DNA of 61,903 nt from Bryobacterales bacterium (GTDB lineage: Bacteria; Acidobacteriota; Terriglobia; Bryobacterales; UBA6623): contig JAPPMB010000026.1 of the NCBI GenBank assembly GCA_028819255.1, positions 1 to 61,903 of the forward strand. The letters run 5' to 3'. Made by a program: the position numbers and the translations under genes. Each line of letters opens with the position of its first letter. The stretch's first letter is position 1. This document shows, piece by piece, positions 56,483 to 61,903 of the stretch. The notes below the pieces were generated by a model. It worked only from the letters and a program-made list of their open reading frames with translations. It made no database searches and was not told the DNA's origin.

Positions 56483-57178
56483 CGCGCCGCTGCGCCAGGC
56501 TGCTGCGGGTTCCGCGCGGTCACCTGTCGGGAGCCCGGAATACCGGGCGTCGGTGGAGAATCGGGGTGACGGGAAGCGGGACCGCCAGCGCAGGCTGCAG
56601 CGGGCGTATTCGCGCTGCCAGTAGGGAAGCCGCAAACGCTTCCTCTCGGACCGCCGTCCGCCTCAAGCTCCCACACAACGCTTGTGTAACGCTCGTCCGT
56701 GGTCCTGAGCGCCGCGATTGGGCCGCTGGCAGCTTGGTCGCGTCCCATGCCGTCGGCTTCCTTGCGGAGCGCGGTCAGGCCGCTGTTGATCGTTCGCCGG
56801 CCCAAGGTCTGGGACAGGCCAATGGGACTTCCGAACACGTTCCAGGCCGCCAGGACATGTCGCAGGCAAGGAGGAAGAGCCCCCTCCGGAACCTGCCGGA
56901 CGTGGGTCCGCGATGCGAAGCGGGCAAGCGGATCGCCGGCACCACGGGAGTTGTGGAGCTGGCGGCGGGCCCCGCGGACCGCAAGCGCCCGCCGGCCGAA
57001 TGCATGAGCGGTTGCGGCGAGCCGACCCCAGAGACGGCGGTTCCGCAACGGCCAGGCCGACGGATTCCGGGGACCGGGCATGCGCGACCCGGAACGGTCC
57101 AGTCATAATGGACATCGGATATGCACCGCCCGCAAGGGTTGCGGTGCCTCTCGAACCGTTTCGCGGAGTCCGGTATCC
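56483..57178. other. Intergenic region, no gene recognised
   Basis: Overlapping open frames on both strands have no recognisable domain. A CATAAT at 57104 might be a -10 of the next gene. Confidence 0.3.
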
Positions 57179-58387
57179 ATGCGCCTGATCATCACCGTCG
57201 TGTCCATCGCTCTGCTCGGCCCGGCCTCGGCTGAGTGGAACCAGTGGCGCGGAGAGGGCCGCGACGGGAAGTCGTCCGAGACCGGCCTTCTCCGCACATG
57301 GCCTGACGGCGGGCCCGAACTGGTCTGGCGGTCGGATTCCCTCGGGGCGGGGTACTCTTCGCTGGCTGCGGCCGACGGGATGCTCCTCACCCAAGGCTTC
57401 CGAGAGGGCCGGCAGCTCCTGATCGCCCTGGACGCCGAAACCGGCGCCACACTCTGGGAAACGGCTCACGGAGGCCGGTATTCAAACCGGCGCGGCGACG
57501 GTCCGCGCGGCACGCCGACGGTCGACGGCGACCGCGTATACGCCCTGGGCGGAGACGGCAACCTGATCTGTGCGGAGGGCGCGACCGGCGACCGGATCTG
57601 GGAAACGAACCTGCTCAAGGCGTACGGAGGCCGCAACATCCGGTGGGGCATCAGCGAGTCTCCGCTGATCGACGGCGACCGGATCGTCGTGAACGCCGGG
57701 GGCGGCGGCGCCTCGGTTGTCGCTTTGGACAAGATGACCGGCGCCGAGCTGTGGAAGACCCAGAGCGACCGGGCAGGCTATTCGTCCGCCATCGCCGCCG
57801 AAGCGGGCGGAGTCCGGCAGTACGTGGTCTTCACGGGGGAAGGTGCGGTCGGGGTCCGCGCCGACAACGGGGAGCTGCTCTGGCGCTATGGCCGGGCCGG
57901 CAACTCGACGGCGAACATTGCCACGCCGGTCGTCCGCGACGACCTCGTGTTTCTTTCCTCGTCCTACGGCACGGGCTGCGCGCTGCTGCGCCTGGAGTCC
58001 GACGACGGCTCCGTGACCGCGTCTGAGGTCTACTTCAGCCGGGACATGAGGAATCACTACAGCAGCTCGGTCCTGATCGGCGGATTTCTGTACGGCTTCT
58101 CCGGCCGGATTCTCACAGCCATGGAATTCGAGACCGGGGAGGTTGCGTGGCGGGACCGCTCCGTGGGCAAGGGCCAGATCGTCTACGGCGACGGCAGGCT
58201 ATACATTCTCAGCGAGGACGGCGTCGTCGGTCTGGTGGAGCCCGACCCGGCCGGGTACCGCGAGATCTCGCGATTCGAGATCGGGACGGGGGGCCACCCG
58301 ACATGGACGCTTCCGGTGCTCTCGGGAGGGCGGCTGTACCTGCGGGACCAGAGCCGCCTCTACGCTTTCGACGTCACCCGCCGGTAG
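57179..58387 (+). CDS. Secreted PQQ-like beta-propeller protein
   Basis: A 402-residue protein with a short signal (MRLIITVVSIALLGPASA). Repeats of a PQQ_2-type propeller follow: LLIALDAETGATLWETAHGG, RVYALGGDGNLICAEGATGD, VVALDKMTGAELWKTQSD, GVRADNGELLWRYGRAG and MEFETGEVAWRDRSVGKG. WNQWRGEGRDGKSSETGLL at the mature N-terminus is typical of the outer-membrane/periplasmic PQQ-binding-like repeat proteins that are frequent in Planctomycetes and Acidobacteria. These usually lack enzyme activity evidence; it may be structural rather than a dehydrogenase. A hairpin follows the stop. Confidence 0.88.
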   Translation: MRLIITVVSIALLGPASAEWNQWRGEGRDGKSSETGLLRTWPDGGPELVWRSDSLGAGYSSLAAADGMLLTQGFREGRQLLIALDAETGATLWETAHGGRYSNRRGDGPRGTPTVDGDRVYALGGDGNLICAEGATGDRIWETNLLKAYGGRNIRWGISESPLIDGDRIVVNAGGGGASVVALDKMTGAELWKTQSDRAGYSSAIAAEAGGVRQYVVFTGEGAVGVRADNGELLWRYGRAGNSTANIATPVVRDDLVFLSSSYGTGCALLRLESDDGSVTASEVYFSRDMRNHYSSSVLIGGFLYGFSGRILTAMEFETGEVAWRDRSVGKGQIVYGDGRLYILSEDGVVGLVEPDPAGYREISRFEIGTGGHPTWTLPVLSGGRLYLRDQSRLYAFDVTRR

Positions 58388-58391
58388 CGGT

Positions 58392-58411
58392 CCGCTCGCG
58401 GGAACGAGCGG
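58392..58411 (+). terminator. Hairpin after the PQQ-like gene
   Basis: CCGCTCG-CGGGAA-CGAGCGG is a perfect seven-base-pair stem starting five bases after the stop. No T run. Confidence 0.4.
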
Positions 58412-58525
58412 TGAGGAGGCCCGGCCGCCGAAGGCCGCGCCGTACCGTCGGAGGAGATCCTCCGTGTCCGAGAGCGAGTCGCGCCCGAAGGGGCGTCGCT
58501 GGGGTTCGGTGACGCCCGGTGATCC

Positions 58526-60559
58526 TCAGCGGTCCGAGCGACCGGACGGCGGGACCATGGCGAAGGCGACCCGCACGGTCGGCTCCGCGACCGACTGTCC
58601 GCCAGCGTCCGTCAAGCGGATCCGGAATTCCCGGAAATGGGTTTCGGGCGCGATGCCGGCCGAATGCGTCCGGACGACGATCTTGACGCTCTCGTTCGGC
58701 TGGAGCACGCCTTCGCGGGGCTCGGCAGTGAGCCAGGGCGTCCCGTGGTCGAAGCGGTACCAGACGGGTCCGGACCGCGGATTCGTGAGGGTGACCTCTT
58801 GCGGAGCCGCATCGGCCTTTCCGGGCGCGACGAACGTCAGCGCACTCGGGCTTAGGAGCCTGCCCGCCGAAGGCTGGGCGGAGGTTCCGAAGGCCGCAGT
58901 GGCGGGTCCGGGCGGGCCGGCGCCCTGCGGAGCCGAGCCGACCGCTTCTCCCCGGTCGGACGCCGAGCCGACACCGGATTCCAGATAGTAGTCGGTTCCC
59001 AGTATCGCCACCAGTTCGCCGCCCCGGCGGAGGTCGACGCGCCGGGTGCGCGGGCCGCCGTCCGTCCAACCCTGGAAGAGGTAGCGGCTCGGGCGGTACC
59101 TCGATGCCGGCCGGATCTGCTCGGCCGGCACGGACACCTCGACGAAGTCGCCGTGCTCGCCCTGATGCAGCGCAACCGGGCCGACCATGGGCTCGCCGTC
59201 GACGTGGAGGACGAACGGACCCGCGGTGGAGCTGATCCGGAAGAGGGGCTCGGCGGCGAAGCTGGCCTCGAAGTGCTCGGGGTTGCGGAGCAGGACGGTG
59301 GCGGGGTCCGCGGCAAGTCCGTGGGAGCGCCAGAGCGTCCACTTCCAGAACCTGAGGCCGGAGCCCGGCTTGGGATGCGCGCGGGCCTGCACGGGGGTCC
59401 GCAGGGTGTAGAATCCGTCCGCGGAGGGCGGAGTGACCGTCACGCTGCCTGCGGATTCCGGGGAAGTCGAGACGGAGACCGTGTGCTGCACGATGAAGTT
59501 CGCCTCGAACCAGGTGCCGTGCTCGCCGACGGTGAGGTTGTGCTCCCGTGCGCGGTCGGTGTTCCAGCGGGCAAAGACGTAGCGGCTCTCGCCGTCCACC
59601 TGGGGAGACGGCGCGCGCAGGCTCTTGATGATGCCGTGCCGCCAGTAGCGGGTGGCGGGCGTGGTGACGAGCCGTCCGTTGACGACGATGTCCAGACCGG
59701 GAGGGTTGGTGGTGATGGTGGTGGCCCACGGCCGGAGCCCGTAGAGGGTGGCGACGCCGTGGATGTCGCCCGCCGACAGGCCCTCCTCGCTGGATCGGAT
59801 CGCGATGCCGGGGGGGACGGTCTCCATCACGGGCAGCCCGTCGCGGGAGTGGGCGCGAGGATGGTAGTGCATGACTGAGGCGAAGTCGTAGGGTCCGTCG
59901 GCGGGGTGGTCGGCTGTCGCGATCCAGGACCGGCCGGCCTCGGAGAGGCCTTCCTCGCGGACGGTCAGGTATTGGTCGCGGTCGGTCCGCTGGTGCTCGT
60001 GCCAGAGCCCGACCGTGTGCCCGATCTCGTGCATGAGGAAGGTCCTGTCGCCGCAGGCCGCGCCTTCCCGCACCCACCAGATGGCCTGCTCTCCGCCCAC
60101 CCTGCCGACATGCGAGCGGCAGCGTTCGGTGGTGGTCCTGAAGCGCAGGTAGTCGCGCTCGGTGGTGCGGGGGTAAAGGGTGATGACGGTGTTCGAGTTC
60201 CATGCCTCGATGGCGGCGAGGATGTCCTCCCTGGTGGCGGCGGAGAAGTCCGGGTCGATGGCGTAGGGAATCAACCCCCTGGGCCACAGCGGGGTCGAGG
60301 CGCTCGCGGAGATGTCTCTGCGGGGGAGCGGAAGGGCAGCCTGCGCCCTTTCCCGGAGGCGTCCGTTCGGTCCGACCAGCTCATCCGCCGAGCCCAGCAC
60401 GATGTCGCCGGCATGGACCACCCAGCCGTCGACCACCTCGTAGGAGAGCGCGGAGTCCCGGGAGACCTCGGGTCCGGACAGCGGGGCGGAGAGCAACGGA
60501 GCCCGGAGCGCCACCAAGGCGGCACAACAGATCCAAATGGAGCGAGTGTGCTTCCGCAT
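58526..60559 (-). CDS. Secreted astacin-family metalloprotease
   Basis: A 677-residue protein with a signal peptide (SIWICCAALVALRAPLLSA). The M12A catalytic domain spans about residues 90-260: FLMHEIGHTVGLWHEHQ gives zinc ligands His177, His181 and His187 with Glu178, and SVMHY (Met230, Tyr232) is the Met-turn. WPRGLIPYAIDPDFS is the usual astacin opening. The long C-terminal part carries InlB-type bacterial repeats (SAGSVTVTPPSADGFYTL) and a BACON/Ig-like module near the end (WYRFDHGTPWLTAEPREGVL). Such proteins digest proteins outside the cell. The pro-region is about 85 residues. It converges on the PQQ-like gene. Confidence 0.93.
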   Translation of the reverse strand: MRKHTRSIWICCAALVALRAPLLSAPLSGPEVSRDSALSYEVVDGWVVHAGDIVLGSADELVGPNGRLRERAQAALPLPRRDISASASTPLWPRGLIPYAIDPDFSAATREDILAAIEAWNSNTVITLYPRTTERDYLRFRTTTERCRSHVGRVGGEQAIWWVREGAACGDRTFLMHEIGHTVGLWHEHQRTDRDQYLTVREEGLSEAGRSWIATADHPADGPYDFASVMHYHPRAHSRDGLPVMETVPPGIAIRSSEEGLSAGDIHGVATLYGLRPWATTITTNPPGLDIVVNGRLVTTPATRYWRHGIIKSLRAPSPQVDGESRYVFARWNTDRAREHNLTVGEHGTWFEANFIVQHTVSVSTSPESAGSVTVTPPSADGFYTLRTPVQARAHPKPGSGLRFWKWTLWRSHGLAADPATVLLRNPEHFEASFAAEPLFRISSTAGPFVLHVDGEPMVGPVALHQGEHGDFVEVSVPAEQIRPASRYRPSRYLFQGWTDGGPRTRRVDLRRGGELVAILGTDYYLESGVGSASDRGEAVGSAPQGAGPPGPATAAFGTSAQPSAGRLLSPSALTFVAPGKADAAPQEVTLTNPRSGPVWYRFDHGTPWLTAEPREGVLQPNESVKIVVRTHSAGIAPETHFREFRIRLTDAGGQSVAEPTVRVAFAMVPPSGRSDR

Positions 60560-60829
60560 GCGCTGGAGCCCGGAACACTCGGGGGTCGCCCAAGATTATC
60601 CAACATAGCGGATTGGAGGTCCCGTGGGCTCCGGCCAATAATGAGGCCGGCGCATGCACGGGCTTTCGATCGCGGCGGCGAAAGGAAGGCCTCCGGAGGC
60701 TGGCGTGGCGGCGTCCGAGCGACGTGGCCGCGCCCTGCCGTTCGGCTCCCATGTGCCCGGTGCAATTGTCGGTCCGCCTCCAGCAGCCGCACGTGGGCCG
60801 GGTGGACTCCGGCCTGTGGACTGCGGAGA
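60560..60829. other. Intergenic region, no gene seen
   Basis: Upstream of the astacin gene on its own strand. No clear promoter. Confidence 0.3.
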
Positions 60830-60955
60830 TGGCTGGGCACCGGTCGAGCGGACAACCGAAGAACGCCAGCCAGCACCAGGCGGTCTGGATCACGGAGTGC
60901 CGCTACCGCGTGTTGCGCGGATCGGTGGCGGAGCGGGCGCGGGACCTGCGCCGGC
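60830..60955 (+). pseudogene. IS200-like (Y1) transposase fragment
   Basis: The plus strand reads GHRSSGQPKNASQHQAVW then ITECRYRVLRGSVAERARDL. This parallels the N-terminal block of IS200/IS605 TnpA and REP-associated transposases (YR.SSH......H.VW.TKYRY.VLRG.VAER.RDL). The frame is then lost before the catalytic tyrosine. Confidence 0.55.
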
Positions 60956-61255
60956 TTCATCGTGGCGCCGCGGGACGACGAAGCTGCCGGGGACGGCGGA
61001 TTCCGCCGGGTGTTCGGTGGTTGTTCGGAGCCCGGATCAGCCGCCAAACCGTAGGCACCTCAATGCGCCGCATGCCGCGCTCCCGGTGCGGCCGCAGAAT
61101 GCGTCCCATCATCACTGCTTGGCCCTGCCCCTGTTGAATCGCAGTTGTCCCCGGCATGGACTTCGGGGGCTGCCTGGGTCCGGCAGAGGGCAAGGTTTTT
61201 CACATCGAGACGGACCCATGGACACTGAAGCGGCAGAACGTCTGCGCTTATGTTG

Positions 61256-61284
61256 TTGCAAACACTAGCGTTTATTCGTACGAT
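61256..61284 (+). promoter_or_regulatory. Sigma70 promoter of the DUF305 gene
   Basis: TTGCAA (61256-61261), exactly 17 bases, TACGAT (61279-61284). It gives a leader of about 33 bases. The -10 hexamer is identical to that of the Oar-like receptor. Confidence 0.65.
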
Positions 61285-61323
61285 TTGCCGCATCTTGCTA
61301 AACTCGGGCCAGGAGCGATTTCC

Positions 61324-61903
61324 TTGACTAGAAACTCTGTTCGGCGATCCCGTTGCGTCTGTCTCTGGGCATTCCTGGTGCCGGCGGTCGCAGCTACGGC
61401 CCAGACGCCCATCATCCAGCCCGGCGCCCCGGGCGAGCCGGCGCGGGAGCTGAGCGCCGACCGAGCGATCGAGATCGCTGAATCGCGCTACTCGCCGGAC
61501 GACGTTCGCTTTGTGCATGACATGATCCCGCATCATCACCAGGCCCTTGAGATGGCCGCGTTGGTGGCTGACCACACGAATCGGAAGGAATTGATCGACG
61601 TTGCGGGGCGGATCAACGCTTCGCAGGGAGACGAAATCGCCTTCATGCAGCAGTGGCTGCGCGACCGCGGCCAGCACGTGCCGGAGCCGGCCGCACACGA
61701 TGCAATGCACACGAGCCACAAGATGGCCGGCATGGCTACGCCGGAACAGATGGCCGAGCTCGCCGAGTCCGACGGCGCCGCGTTCGACCGGCTGTTTCTT
61801 GAGCTGATGATCCCGCATCACGAGGGTGCGGTGAAGATGGTCGGGGAGCTCCTCGATCAGCCGGGGTCCGCCTACGATCCGGTGCTGTTCGAGTTCACCT
61901 CCG
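61324..61903 (+). CDS. DUF305 family exported protein (cut by the window end)
   Basis: At least 193 residues. It probably starts at TTG 61324, nine bases after AGGAG, followed by a signal peptide (CLWAFLVPAVAATAQ). DUF305 features are plain: the first repeat FVHDMIPHHHQALEMAALV and the second LELMIPHHEGAVKMV, each with the HDMIPHH-type histidines of a ferritin-like helical bundle, and EIAFMQQWLRDRGQ between. These secreted proteins are thought to bind metal, possibly copper. The C-terminus runs beyond the window. Confidence 0.9.
   Translation, partial: MTRNSVRRSRCVCLWAFLVPAVAATAQTPIIQPGAPGEPARELSADRAIEIAESRYSPDDVRFVHDMIPHHHQALEMAALVADHTNRKELIDVAGRINASQGDEIAFMQQWLRDRGQHVPEPAAHDAMHTSHKMAGMATPEQMAELAESDGAAFDRLFLELMIPHHEGAVKMVGELLDQPGSAYDPVLFEFTS

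Noticed and set aside
61060..61821. Minus-strand 253-residue ORF opposite the DUF305 gene
   Set aside because: The plus strand holds DUF305 motifs, a promoter and a ribosome site; the minus frame has none.
1..61903. CRISPR array, tRNA or rRNA genes
   Set aside because: No regularly spaced direct repeats and no cloverleaf or rRNA-like stretches were noticed by eye. A tRNAscan and Infernal run would settle it.

Overview
This 61.9 kb, GC-rich window looks like the chromosome of an acidobacterium (Acidobacteriota). The reasons are an Oar-like TonB-dependent receptor with an N-terminal carboxypeptidase-regulatory-like domain, a DUF6152 protein next to two exported proteins carrying the GRWEGDTLVV motif, a CRTAC1 (ASPIC/UnbV) plus TPR pair, a fused MFS-like/spermidine-synthase-like protein, and DUF1501 plus PSD1 (DUF1549/DUF1553) proteins. 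A sponge- or marine-associated lifestyle is possible but cannot be shown from the sequence. No rRNA, tRNA or CRISPR array was seen.

Left part (1-5.4 kb). A minus-strand operon encodes a class II (fuculose-phosphate type) aldolase, one hexameric microcompartment shell protein (BMC-H), three translationally coupled pentameric vertex proteins (BMC-P, EutN/CcmL), and a Tat-exported oligogalacturonate-lyase-like beta-propeller. This is part of a PVM-like sugar-degrading bacterial microcompartment. The aldehyde dehydrogenase, phosphotransacylase and kinase that such an organelle needs are not here. Transposase relics (IS1634-like and IS4-like) flank the operon.

Polyketide region (5.4-19 kb). A free-standing acyl carrier protein precedes a very large type I PKS, KS-AT-DH-MT-ER-KR, interrupted by a one-base frameshift in a G run at 14050-14054. 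Beyond it the frame continues as ACP-KS-AT. The second AT lacks its catalytic serine and about 66 residues. A third ACP-KS-AT block (17.26-18.90 kb) is riddled with deletions and stops. The locus is a decaying, tandemly duplicated fatty-acid-like PKS.

Middle (18.9-41.3 kb). In order: an alpha/beta hydrolase, a SulP-STAS-cNMP transporter, DUF1501 and PSD1 proteins, three exported proteins in a row, a 5'-nucleotidase-like phosphoesterase, the Oar-like receptor with a clear sigma70 promoter, the MFS/spermidine synthase-TPR fusion, and CRTAC1 and TPR proteins.

Mobile/defence-like island (41.3-48.7 kb). An IS3-like scrap, an XRE plus ImmA/IrrE protein whose HExxH is broken and which has a palindrome upstream, a two-gene operon (Panacea/SocA-like protein plus two-TM DUF2335 membrane protein) resembling a toxin-antitoxin pair, a large TPR protein and an orphan VirD4/TraG-type coupling ATPase.

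Right part (48.9-61.9 kb). Oxidative and hydrolytic functions: a GMC oxidoreductase, an unusual Tat-exported ThDP enzyme followed by a Tat-exported PQQ dehydrogenase, a sulfatase, a PQQ-like beta-propeller, a secreted astacin protease, an IS200-like scrap, and a DUF305 protein cut by the window end.
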